Origin: an uncultured Rhodospirillales bacterium
GTDB lineage: Bacteria > Pseudomonadota > Alphaproteobacteria > Acetobacterales > Acetobacteraceae
NCBI GenBank assembly: GCA_903823665.1
Contig: CAIJTR010000021.1
Coordinates: forward strand, 1-36,796
Direction: 5' to 3'
DNA: 36,796 bases
The notes below the pieces were generated by a model. It saw nothing but the letters and a program-made list of their open reading frames with translations, had not been told where the DNA came from and searched no databases. The translations under genes and the position numbers were made by a program. This document shows, in pieces, positions 17,181 through 25,088 of the stretch (position 1 is its first letter; every line of letters starts with the position of its first letter).

Positions 17181-17564
17181 CTACGTGTTAGCCACGCGAC
17201 GGATGCCATTTTTGAGCAGGGGCACGTTGAAGTTGATGAGCAAACCAAGCTTCAGTTCACTGAGGCGGAGATAGGTGAGAAGTTGAGCCGTGTGGACGGG
17301 CAAAAGTTTTTCCACAGATTTCAGCTCAACAATCAGCTTCTCCTCGACAGCCAAATCGATGCGAAAGCCACAGTCCAGCCTCGCTCCATCATAATGGACC
17401 GCGACCGGATGTTGCCGACGCTAGGCGATGCTGTTCCGGTTGAATTCAAAGCAGAGACATTCCTCATAGACGCTCTCCAAAAGCCCCGGTCCAAGTTGGC
17501 GATGCATTTGAATGGCCAGACCGATGACCCGTGCCGACAACTCCTCGTCCCCAACGAAGGCCAT
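17181..17564 (-). pseudogene. GxxExxY-family protein gene with an in-frame amber stop
   Basis: Read from the ATG at 17564, this frame encodes a typical 127-residue GxxExxY protein, except that codon 48 is TAG (17421-17423). The first part ends with HRQLGPGLLESVYEECL, carrying the GxxExxY signature. After the stop the same frame resumes with RRQHPVAVHYDG, then LDCGFRIDLAVEEKLIVELK and LLTYLRLSELKLGLLINFNV, all standard family blocks. The family resembles PD-(D/E)xK nucleases and has no settled function. No other lesion is visible, so the stop is recent, suppressed, or a sequence error. The gene is bracketed by inverted repeats and lies between a crotonase and glutathione reductase on the same strand. 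Confidence 0.8.
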
Positions 17565-17572
17565 GTCTTTGT

Positions 17573-17611
17573 TTCCTTCTCCGTGTTCTCCGTGTCCTCC
17601 GTGGTGAATTC
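17573..17611 (-). repeat. Right inverted repeat of the GxxExxY element
   Basis: On the minus strand it reads gaattcaccacggaggacac and onwards, matching the left repeat (17131-17169) with about five mismatches. It begins nine bases upstream of the GxxExxY start codon. Purine-rich aagaaa sequence outside both copies extends the symmetry a little. Confidence 0.8.
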
Positions 17612-17630
17612 TTCCTTTCTTCTCCTCTTC

Positions 17631-18386
17631 TCAAACGCCTCTGAAGCGAGGTGCCCGTTTTTCGAGGAAGGCGGCTTTGCCTTCGGCGTGGTCGGCGGTC
17701 AGGAACAGCGCGGATTGGATGTTGCGCTCCCATTCCAGCGCGTCGGCAAGGCCTGCTGCGAGGTAGGATTTGGTGAGAGCAATCGGCAGGGGAGCGGATA
17801 TGGCCAACGCCTCGGCCAGTTCCATCGCTCGTGCCAGTGACGCGCCGGACGCCGTTACATGATCCGCCAGACCAATGCGCAGCGCCTCGTCGGCTTCCAC
17901 CTGCGTGCCATGGATCAGCATCTGCCGGGCGCGACCCTCGCCGATGCGGCGGGGTAGGGTGTGCAGCAGGGCGAAGTCACCGACCAAACCCACTTTGCCA
18001 AAACCCGCCATGAACCTGGCGTCCGATGCCGCCACGACCGTGTCGCAGCACAGCGCCAAGGCGAGACCCGCTCCCACCGCCCAGCCTTCGACAGCGGCGA
18101 TGATCGGCTTGGCGTTTTCAATCATCGCTCGCACCAAGCGATGCGTCTGGCGGAACCGTTCGCGGCCGCCAGCGAGGTCGGTGACGTTCATGCCGCTGAT
18201 GTCACCACCGGCACAAAAATGGGCACCTTCGCCGGTCAGCACGATGGCGCGCAAATCGGTGTCCGCCTCCAGCCTATTGAATGCCTCTGCCAAGGCCACC
18301 CGCATCGGGATCGCCAAGGCGTTGCGCCGGGCGGGATAATCCAGCGTTAGCACGGCAATCGCGCCACGGCGTTCCTCGCGCAGCAT
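17631..18386 (-). CDS. Enoyl-CoA hydratase/isomerase (crotonase) family protein
   Basis: This 251-residue crotonase-fold enzyme acts on acyl-CoA thioesters. The oxyanion-hole blocks are GAHFCAGGDISGM (about residues 55-67) and EGWAVGAGLALALCCD (about 99-114). At the two positions where classical hydratases carry catalytic Glu the sequence reads KVGLVGDFALLHTLP, with an Asp instead. An isomerase or a non-classical hydratase is therefore as likely as enoyl-CoA hydratase. Its ATG overlaps the CoA-transferase B stop (TGATG). It is the last gene of the acyl-CoA operon, and the GxxExxY element follows 20 bases later. Confidence 0.8.
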   Translation of the reverse strand: MLREERRGAIAVLTLDYPARRNALAIPMRVALAEAFNRLEADTDLRAIVLTGEGAHFCAGGDISGMNVTDLAGGRERFRQTHRLVRAMIENAKPIIAAVEGWAVGAGLALALCCDTVVAASDARFMAGFGKVGLVGDFALLHTLPRRIGEGRARQMLIHGTQVEADEALRIGLADHVTASGASLARAMELAEALAISAPLPIALTKSYLAAGLADALEWERNIQSALFLTADHAEGKAAFLEKRAPRFRGV

Positions 18387-19021
18387 CAGAAGGTCAACTC
18401 CGCAATGGTGGCGGCAATCAGCGCCTCGCGCGTCACGCCCGGAGCCATTTCCACCACTTTGAAACCGGCATTCGTCACTTCAAGCACCGCCATGTTGGTG
18501 TAGACGCGCTTGACGCAGGCCAGCGCCGTCAGCGGGTAGCCGCATTTTTTCACGAGCTTGGAACGACCGTCCTTGGTGGTGTGTTCCATCATCACCCACA
18601 GCCTGCGCGCCCCGGCAGCGAGGTCCATCGCGCCGCCCACGGCGGGGGCCGTGTCGTTCTCGCTGGTCGCCCAGTTGGCAATGTCCCCATTCTCCGCGAC
18701 CTCGAACGCGCCGAGAACACACAAATCGAGATGCCCGCCGCGGATCATCGCGAAGCTGTCCGCGTGATGCACATACGCCCCGCCGGCACGCAGGGTCACG
18801 AGTTGCTTGCCCGCGTTGATCAGCCATTTGTCTTCGTGTCCGGTTACCGGAGCAGGCCCCATGCCAAGCACACCGTTCTCGGAATGAAAGATCACCTCAC
18901 GCTCCGGTGCCACATGATCGGCGACCATGGTGGGGATGCCGATGCCGAGGTTCACATACCAGCCTTCGGGGATGTCGGCGGCGACGCGGGCTGCCATTTC
19001 GGTGCGGGTCCAGAGGCTCAT
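18386..19021 (-). CDS. pcaJ: 3-oxoacid/3-oxoadipate CoA-transferase subunit B (PcaJ/ScoB type)
   Basis: This 211-residue protein is the catalytic beta subunit of a family I CoA transferase. It carries the active-site Glu in SENGVLGMGPAP and then the blocks AVGGAMDLAAGARRLWVMMEH and YPLTALACVKRVYTNMAVLEV. These are closest in pattern to PcaJ of the beta-ketoadipate pathway, which moves CoA from succinyl-CoA to 3-oxoadipate. Acetoacetate is also possible. Its ATG overlaps the stop of the ecsC-like frame (ATGA). This is unusual, since the two subunit genes are normally adjacent. Translation may depend on coupling to that interrupted gene. Confidence 0.85.
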   Translation of the reverse strand: MSLWTRTEMAARVAADIPEGWYVNLGIGIPTMVADHVAPEREVIFHSENGVLGMGPAPVTGHEDKWLINAGKQLVTLRAGGAYVHHADSFAMIRGGHLDLCVLGAFEVAENGDIANWATSENDTAPAVGGAMDLAAGARRLWVMMEHTTKDGRSKLVKKCGYPLTALACVKRVYTNMAVLEVTNAGFKVVEMAPGVTREALIAATIAELTF

Positions 19022-19704
19022 GGATGGGCTCCTTTTTCGGTGTCGGCTGACAGGTCCACGAAGATCGCCTTCGCTGCCGCTGCAATGCCATAGGTGGTGG
19101 CGGCGTCGAACGCGCCGGAGACGAGGCCGCCCATGATGGGGACGAGCTTTGAGAGATTGACCGCACTGGTGCTGCCCGCCTTCACGGCGAGCCTGGCACC
19201 CACGGCTTTGTTGATGCTGAGCAGGAAGCCGGCGGGAAGTTTGGCCAGAGCCTGCTGGGTGAGCCTGGTCCCGGCCTGCACGCCGACGTCTTTGAGAATA
19301 TCCGTGGCGGACGAGCCGACGAGGCAGGCGATCACGAGGCCACGCACCTTGTCCGATTGCACATCATAGCCGCGCAAATGGGCGATGGCGGCGATCATGC
19401 GCAGTTGCAGGTAGAGCACCGAGACAAGATTGGCGGGGATCGATACTGGCAGCGTGATGGCACCGCCAAGGCCGCTGATGAGGCCCGCCGTGCCTGCCTG
19501 TGCAACCTGCCAGTTCACCAGCTTTTTGATGGCGGTTTCGGTGTCCGGATTGGCCTTCAGGTAATCATCGGCAAAGCTTGCAGTGCCCGCGGCACCCGGC
19601 AGTCCCTGGCCGATGACGCGGCCATAGGCCCATTCGATGGCCGGCAGAATAAGGCTCAGTGCGCCGGATTTCGCAGGCGGTTAGGAGGAGCTAGCCGGGG
19701 ACAT
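19018..19704 (-). pseudogene. EcsC-family protein gene with an early in-frame TAA, between the CoA-transferase subunit genes
   Basis: From the ATG at 19704 the frame reads seven codons (MSPASSS), a TAA at 19681-19683, then 220 codons of an EcsC-family protein. The family N-terminus ILPAIEWAYGRVIGQGLPG lies before the first later GTG (19518), so the protein needs the upstream region. No ATG, GTG or TTG occurs between the TAA and that GTG. The body, including TAGLISGLGGAITLPVSIP, is intact to the end and overlaps pcaJ as ATGA. Possibilities are a recent nonsense mutation, readthrough, a rare start such as CTG, or a sequence error. EcsC proteins are membrane-associated with no known activity. 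The start overlaps pcaI by 14 bases. Confidence 0.7.
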
Positions 19705-20356
19705 GGAGGACACGGTCCACGAAGATGCCGGGCGTGCCGATGGCCTCGGGGTTGAGGCTGCCAAGCTCGGCCACGTGATGCGTTTGCACGATGGTGGTGC
19801 GGGCGGCGGTGGCCATCACGGCGTTAAAGTTGCGCCCCGATTTGTTGTAGGTGAGGTTGCCCCAGCGATCCGCCTGCCATGCCTCGACGAGCGCGATGTC
19901 GCCGTGCAGCGCGTGTTCCAGCACCATCATGCGGCCATTGATCTCACGCTGCTCCTTGCCTTCGGCCAGCTTGGTGCCGACCGACGTGGGGGTGAAAAAC
20001 GCGCCCACACCGGCACCGGCAGCACGCATCCGTTCGGCCAGCGTGCCCTGCGGCACGATCTCAAGCTCCAGCTTGCCGGCGCGATAAAGTTCCTCGAACA
20101 CCACCGAGCCCGCGCTGCGCGGAAAGCTGCAGACGATGCGGCGCACCCGGCCCAGCTCCATCAGCCTCGCCAGCCCCACATGGCCGCTGCCGGCGTTGTT
20201 GGCGACCACCACCAGATCGCGCGCGCCCTGTTCGATCAGCCCGTCCAGCAGCGCATCCGGCTGGCCAACCGAGCCGAACCCGCCGAGCAGTACCACGCTG
20301 CCATCCTTGATCCCGTCCATGGCTTCGGCCATCGAACGGACGAATTTGTCGATCAT
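19691..20356 (-). CDS. pcaI: 3-oxoacid/3-oxoadipate CoA-transferase subunit A (PcaI/ScoA type)
   Basis: This 221-residue alpha subunit carries the CoA-binding loop VVLLGGFGSVGQP and the blocks VVANNAGSGHVGLARLM, CSFPRSAGS and YRAGKLELEIVPQGTLAERM. RWGNLTYNKSGRNFN follows. This succession is characteristic of PcaI. The start at 20356 gives an ATGA overlap with the hydratase gene upstream. A longer open frame from 20434 runs wholly inside that gene. Its partner subunit lies downstream, beyond the interrupted ecsC gene. Without a pcaF thiolase in the window the exact 3-oxoacid substrate is open. Confidence 0.85.
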   Translation of the reverse strand: MIDKFVRSMAEAMDGIKDGSVVLLGGFGSVGQPDALLDGLIEQGARDLVVVANNAGSGHVGLARLMELGRVRRIVCSFPRSAGSVVFEELYRAGKLELEIVPQGTLAERMRAAGAGVGAFFTPTSVGTKLAEGKEQREINGRMMVLEHALHGDIALVEAWQADRWGNLTYNKSGRNFNAVMATAARTTIVQTHHVAELGSLNPEAIGTPGIFVDRVLHVPG

Positions 20357-21201
20357 TGCATCTCCAGCAGGCCATTGTTGACGACGACCACATCGCGCTC
20401 GATCACCCGGGCGCGAAAGCCGCCATTGCGCCACATCTCGGTGCGGATGGTCTCGCCGGGAAACACCGGGGCGGAGAACCGCAGCGACATGGCGCGCATT
20501 CGGTTCGGCTTATAGCCGCAAAGGCCCGCGAGCAAGGCGTGGCTGACAACGCCAAGCGTGCAAAGCCCGTGCAAAATGGGACGCGGGAAGCCAGCTTTGG
20601 CTGCGACAGCCGGGTCCGCATGCAGTGGATTGTCGTCGCCGTTCAGCCGGTAAAGCAGGGCCTGCTCCGGCCGTGTTGGGAGGTCGATCACGAGATCGGG
20701 CGTGCCGTCCGGGGCAGGGGCGGCAGGCCGGACCGGGCCGGTGGGGCCGCCAAATCCGCCATCACCGCGAAGAAACACGGTGGCGGTGCAGGTGGCGAGC
20801 AGGCGGCCTTCAGCATCGGTGATGGTCTTTTCGGTGTAGAGCAGCGCGCCCTTGCCCTCGCCTTTGTCGATCAGCCCGGTGACGCGGGTGCGGCCGATCA
20901 GTTCGCCCTCGATGGGAAGCGGCGCGTGCCAGACAATGCCCTGCTCGCCATGCACAAGGCGGACGGCATCGACGCCGGTGGCGGGGTCGCCGAGCCAGAA
21001 GCCCGGCTGCGCCAGCACCACCGCCATCGCCGGCATCACCCGCAACGCGCGGTGCTGATCGACGAAATCAAGCTGCGCCTGATCCATCGGGTCTGCCCCC
21101 ATTCCGATGGAGAGCGCGTAGAGGATGCAATCACGTTGCGTGACGGTCTGCCGCACCTCCGGGATGGGGAATGCGAGCAGGTGGGCGGGGTCAATCGGCA
21201 T
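20353..21201 (-). CDS. MaoC-like acyl-CoA hydratase (double hot-dog, hydratase 2 type)
   Basis: This 282-residue protein has two hot-dog halves. The second carries the hydratase 2 motif, YRLNGDDNPLHADPAVAAKAG, with the expected catalytic Asp and His, then FPRPILHGLCTLG. It resembles the hydratase part of peroxisomal multifunctional enzyme 2, which adds water to 2-enoyl-CoA to give the (R)-3-hydroxyacyl-CoA. The pairing with an acyl-CoA synthetase upstream, and with CoA transferase and crotonase downstream, points to degradation of a branched or cyclic acid (inference). Both ends overlap neighbouring genes (11 bases upstream, ATGA downstream), so it is within a single operon. Confidence 0.82.
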   Translation of the reverse strand: MPIDPAHLLAFPIPEVRQTVTQRDCILYALSIGMGADPMDQAQLDFVDQHRALRVMPAMAVVLAQPGFWLGDPATGVDAVRLVHGEQGIVWHAPLPIEGELIGRTRVTGLIDKGEGKGALLYTEKTITDAEGRLLATCTATVFLRGDGGFGGPTGPVRPAAPAPDGTPDLVIDLPTRPEQALLYRLNGDDNPLHADPAVAAKAGFPRPILHGLCTLGVVSHALLAGLCGYKPNRMRAMSLRFSAPVFPGETIRTEMWRNGGFRARVIERDVVVVNNGLLEMQ

Positions 21202-23296
21202 GGGAAATCTCGATCACCGCATCAGCAGCGAAGGCTCCATCAGGGGTGGCGAACACCGGGTTGAGATCAACGGATTGCAAGGTGGGGCCGGATTGCGCGG
21301 CGAACACCGAGAGCTTTGCCAGCATGGTGGCCAAGGCTTCGATATCCACCGGCTTCTGCCCGCGCGCGCCGAGCAGAACGGGGGCGGCGCGGATGGAGCG
21401 AATCATTTCCTCCGCCTCGGCCACCCCGAATGGGCAGCGCCGGAACACCACGTCCTTCAGCACTTCGACGAAAATCCCGCCGAGGCCGAACATGGCGATG
21501 GGTCCGAAGACGGGATCGCGGGTGATGCCCATGATGCACTCGACGCCTCGCGCCTGTTTGGCGACGAGCACGCCGTCCACGCGGGCACCGGTGGGGGCGC
21601 GGGAGAGCAGGGTGGCATAGCCTGCGCGCACTGCGTCCACATCCGCCACGCCCACCAACACGCCGCCGATTTCGGATTTGTGCAGAATGTCTGGTGAGAG
21701 GATTTTCATGACCACCGGGAAGCCGAATGCCGTCGCCGCCGCGATGGCTTCGTCCACCGTGGCACAGGCGCGTTCCGGCACGATGGCAATGCTGGCCTGT
21801 TCAAGCAGCGCTTTGGCCTCGGCCTCGTTGGGCGTGCGGCCTGGGAGTGTCACGACCGGGCAGACCGGCGCAGGGGAGGGTGGCTCTGCCGCAAAGGAGG
21901 CACCAAAAAGTCCCATGGCATGCAGCGCCACGGTGGCGCGGTTGAGGTCCTCGAACACCAGAAATCCGGCCTCTTCATAGGCGCGCACAATGTCCGGCGT
22001 GGCGATCAGGGACAGGCAGTAGAGCCGATCGGGATAGCGCTTCGCCACCGCTCCCAGTTCGGCGATCACATGCGGATACATCGACGCAGCGCCGCCCACC
22101 GCCGTCATGAAGGCGAGCACGGAGGTATAGCCGCCCTCCGCCACCATCGCCTCGCCGAATTTGCCGATCAGCGAGGTGTCGTTGAACATCTGCGCCGTGG
22201 TGTCGACGGGGTTGCGGGGCGCGCAGAAGCCCACCATTGCGCGCAGACGGTCCTGCGTCGCCTGTGGCATTTCCGGCATTGCAAGGCCCAGCTGTTCGGC
22301 GGCATCGCTGACCATCACGCCGGCACCGCCGCTGATCGTCAGCACGCCGAGTGTGTTGGAAACCGGATAAATACGTTTGGTGGCGGCATAGGCAATGTCC
22401 GCCAGTTGCTCGGCAGAGTTGGCACGCAGCACGCCGAACTCGGCCAGCACAGCGGAGGTCACCGCGTCATCACCGGCGATGGAGGCGGTGTGCGACTGCG
22501 CCGCCTGCTGCCCAAGTTGGCTGGAGCCCACCTTCATCATCACCACGGGCTTGCGCGCGGCACGAGCGGTGGTGAGTGCTGCGATCAGGCTTTCGCTTTC
22601 ATGGATGCCCTCGGCATAGGCCGCGATCACCGCCGTGTCCTCATCCTCCGCGAGCCAGCCGATGACGTCGCCAATCGTCACATCCGCCTCATTGCCGGTG
22701 GTGACGAGGATGGGTGTTGCGATGCCGCGATTGCGCATCACCGCGAACAGATGGGTTCCGAATGCGCCGGACTGGCTGGCGATGCCGACGCCGCCGGTTT
22801 TCGACGGCAGCGGGAAGCCGCCTTCCAGCGAGGAGGTGAAGATCGGATAAAATCCGATGCGGTCGTTGAACAGTCCCAGGCAGTTCGGCCCCAGCACGCG
22901 CATGGAACCGGCAGCCTCGATCATCCGTGCCTGCGCCTGGGTGGCCGGGCCAATGCCGGTCGGGTCCGCCTCGGCAAAGCCTGCGGTGAAGACAATGGCG
23001 GCCGCAACACCCATGCGGGCGAGTTCGCCCACCGCGTCCACCGCCGCTTCCCCCGCGATGGCGACGATGGCGACGTCCGGCACCTCCGGCAGTGCCGCCA
23101 GCGACGCGAAGGCCGGAATGCCCTGGACCTCCGCCCGGTTTGGGTTGACCGGCAGAATGCGCCCGTCAAACCCGCGCTTGCTCATGTAGGCGATGGGGCG
23201 CCCGCCGATGCGGGTCGGGTCGGTCGAGGCACCAAGGATGGCAACCGAGCGGGGCGAGATCAGCGGCGTGAGGCTGGAAAAGCGTGTGTTGGGCAC
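21191..23296 (-). CDS. ADP-forming acyl-CoA synthetase family protein (acetate-CoA ligase family)
   Basis: This 701-residue single-chain enzyme of the NDP-forming acyl-CoA synthetase superfamily has its domains in the usual order. A CoA-binding Rossmann domain (AILGASTDPTRIGGRPIAYM at about 19-38) comes first. Succinyl-CoA-ligase-type domains follow, with a phosphohistidine candidate in SHTASIAGDDAV. A C-terminal ATP-grasp domain spans about 480-695. It links free acids to CoA at the cost of ATP to ADP. It is the first gene of the acyl-CoA operon and probably activates the acid that the MaoC hydratase and crotonase then process. The only start is a GTG at 23296. The acid substrate is not readable from the sequence. 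Confidence 0.85.
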   Translation of the reverse strand: MPNTRFSSLTPLISPRSVAILGASTDPTRIGGRPIAYMSKRGFDGRILPVNPNRAEVQGIPAFASLAALPEVPDVAIVAIAGEAAVDAVGELARMGVAAAIVFTAGFAEADPTGIGPATQAQARMIEAAGSMRVLGPNCLGLFNDRIGFYPIFTSSLEGGFPLPSKTGGVGIASQSGAFGTHLFAVMRNRGIATPILVTTGNEADVTIGDVIGWLAEDEDTAVIAAYAEGIHESESLIAALTTARAARKPVVMMKVGSSQLGQQAAQSHTASIAGDDAVTSAVLAEFGVLRANSAEQLADIAYAATKRIYPVSNTLGVLTISGGAGVMVSDAAEQLGLAMPEMPQATQDRLRAMVGFCAPRNPVDTTAQMFNDTSLIGKFGEAMVAEGGYTSVLAFMTAVGGAASMYPHVIAELGAVAKRYPDRLYCLSLIATPDIVRAYEEAGFLVFEDLNRATVALHAMGLFGASFAAEPPSPAPVCPVVTLPGRTPNEAEAKALLEQASIAIVPERACATVDEAIAAATAFGFPVVMKILSPDILHKSEIGGVLVGVADVDAVRAGYATLLSRAPTGARVDGVLVAKQARGVECIMGITRDPVFGPIAMFGLGGIFVEVLKDVVFRRCPFGVAEAEEMIRSIRAAPVLLGARGQKPVDIEALATMLAKLSVFAAQSGPTLQSVDLNPVFATPDGAFAADAVIEISHAD

Positions 23297-23331
23297 GAAG
23301 GTTTGGTCCCCGTTTTGGTTCCGGGGATTGT

Positions 23332-23372
23332 TGGTCTGCCGGGCCGGTTTTGCAAATCGGCCCGGCAGACCA
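23332..23372. terminator. Strong hairpin between the phosphatase and acyl-CoA synthetase genes
   Basis: tggtctgccgggccg and cggcccggcagacca form a perfect 15-bp stem with an 11-base loop, six bases past the phosphatase stop. Neither strand has a following T-run, so termination may need Rho. A second, smaller hairpin (tccccg / cggga region, 23307-23327) follows before the acyl-CoA synthetase start. Confidence 0.55.
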
Positions 23373-23377
23373 TCCGT

Positions 23378-24982
23378 TTAAGCCTTGTCGCTGCGTGGCC
23401 GGCGCAGCGTGAAGGATTCGAACGAGGCGAGTTCGCCGTCGGTGCCGACCACGTCGTAATAGGTCACCTTCATCGTCGTGAACCCGCCGGGTGTGGTGCC
23501 CGGATCGACGGCGAAGGCGGCAAAACCGTAGGCATGGGCGGCATTGCGCACGGCCGACCACGGCGCATCCTCCTTCACATAGATCGGCGCGCGTTTGCCG
23601 GTTTTGGGGTCCGGGGCGGTGACGGCCGTGATGACCCGGCAGGCTGGCGGGTTGAAGAACAGCTCGTTGGAAGGCACCGACGTGCCACCGCCGCCGAGCA
23701 CCATGTGAACCGTGCCCTTGGTGGTGTCGATTACGTCCGTGGCGGTGGCAGCCGGGATCGGCGTCAATGTCTGGTTGTGCTCGTGGCCGCGGATTGGGTG
23801 CGAGCGCTCGTAATGATGCTCATGGCCACAGACGACGAGATCGACATTGTATTTGTCGAACAGCGGCACCCACTCCTCGCGAATGCCCAGATCGGCCCCG
23901 TTGAACTTGTCGGCGGTGGAGATCGCCACCTGATGCATACACACCACAATCCAGTCGATCTCGACATTGGCGCGGGCGGTGGACAGCTCTTTTTCCAGCC
24001 ACGCCTTCTGCGCGCCCTGTGAGTAGCCGCGCACGTAGGAGTTGCCGCCGTCCTGATACGTCACGTCATCATTGGCGATGGCCACCACGCGCACCGCACC
24101 GGCGGTGAACGCATACCAAAGCCCGCGGGTGACATCGTTTTGGCCCTCGGCGTCCGGCACCGAGAAATAGGTCTGGTAGGCTTGATAGCCGATCGGCCCA
24201 TTGCCCAGCTCATTCTCGTGATTGCCGGGCGACGGCATCCACGGGCGGTTGCGGGCGCTGCGGGTGTTGTTCTCCCAGAAATCCCACCACGTCCGCACGC
24301 GGTCTTCAGACAGATTGGCGTAGCAGAGATCGCCGTTGAACAGATGAAACAGCGGGCGCAGCTGCTCGACGCCGAGCACCACGTCACCGGCCGCCGGTGA
24401 GCCAAGATTGTCGTTGACGAAATACACGCCCGGCACCGACACGCCTGCAGGCGGCACAAACTTCTTCGTCATCGTCGGCGTGCCCTGGTCGCCGAAGCTT
24501 GTGAAGGTGAACGGCTTGCGGCCACGCGGCGAGGTGCGGAACGTCCCGAACTCGGGTGCTGCACCCTCATGCAGTGCGCCATACATATAGTCGGTATCAG
24601 CCTGCAGGCCGGTCAGCTTGGCGTGATAGGCGTAGACAATTTGACCCTTCTTGGCATCGACGTAGCTGGAGGGCTTGGCCTCCACGGTCTGGTCAAACTT
24701 GCCATCGGGACGGCCCAGCACCACGCGCGGCTGCTTCACCGGGCGCAACGTGTGCCACGACACGGTGACGTCGGACGACGCGTCGGAGCCGAACTGCAGA
24801 TGCAGGCCACTCACGGCAGGAGTGGCCATGTCGCCGACTGCCTGTGCGGCCGAAACTGCCGCATGCGCTTCGCCACCGGTGACCAAGCCCGCAGCCATCG
24901 CAGCACCCGTACTGATGCCCGCTGCGGTGAACAGCTTGCGGCGGCTGAGTTCGAGATTGTGTCCTTGGTCATGCGCGGTCAT
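23378..24982 (-). CDS. Tat-exported purple acid phosphatase-like metallophosphoesterase
   Basis: This 534-residue protein is made with a Tat signal peptide: S-R-R-K-L-F at residues 13-18, a hydrophobic stretch to about 35, and likely cleavage after the EAHA region. A fibronectin-like N-terminal domain is followed by the metallophosphoesterase core. Metal ligands are seen in FGDQG, NGDLCY, PGNHENE, VVCMHQVAI and CGHEHHYERS. These match the two-metal site of purple acid phosphatases, which release phosphate from esters in the periplasm. GGAG seven bases before the ATG at 24982 fixes the start. Tandem 11-bp repeats lie 74-95 bases upstream and may be a phosphate-control site. The exact substrate is unknown. 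Confidence 0.85.
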   Translation of the reverse strand: MTAHDQGHNLELSRRKLFTAAGISTGAAMAAGLVTGGEAHAAVSAAQAVGDMATPAVSGLHLQFGSDASSDVTVSWHTLRPVKQPRVVLGRPDGKFDQTVEAKPSSYVDAKKGQIVYAYHAKLTGLQADTDYMYGALHEGAAPEFGTFRTSPRGRKPFTFTSFGDQGTPTMTKKFVPPAGVSVPGVYFVNDNLGSPAAGDVVLGVEQLRPLFHLFNGDLCYANLSEDRVRTWWDFWENNTRSARNRPWMPSPGNHENELGNGPIGYQAYQTYFSVPDAEGQNDVTRGLWYAFTAGAVRVVAIANDDVTYQDGGNSYVRGYSQGAQKAWLEKELSTARANVEIDWIVVCMHQVAISTADKFNGADLGIREEWVPLFDKYNVDLVVCGHEHHYERSHPIRGHEHNQTLTPIPAATATDVIDTTKGTVHMVLGGGGTSVPSNELFFNPPACRVITAVTAPDPKTGKRAPIYVKEDAPWSAVRNAAHAYGFAAFAVDPGTTPGGFTTMKVTYYDVVGTDGELASFESFTLRRPRSDKA

Positions 24983-25055
24983 GGCGAAACTCCGTTCGTA
25001 AGTTGGAACGGAACCGTCACCTAGTACCAAGCCCGTCGCCAATCGCAATGAGGTT

Positions 25056-25077
25056 ACGCTTTGGTGACGCTTTGGTG
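25056..25077. repeat. Tandem 11-bp direct repeat upstream of the phosphatase
   Basis: acgctttggtg occurs twice in succession. On the phosphatase strand this gives GCGTCAC-CAAA-GCGTAAC, 7-base units spaced by 4. That is the spacing of a Pho box, with only partial match to its consensus. It lies between the Nramp-like stop and the phosphatase start. Confidence 0.6.
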
Positions 25078-25088
25078 TTGGCCGACGC

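Noticed and set aside
21920-24022. A 700-codon open frame on the + strand
   Set aside because: It lies antisense to the acyl-CoA synthetase and phosphatase genes, both of which have clear family motifs. Its translation is rich in His, Arg and Gly, as antisense frames of GC-rich genes are.
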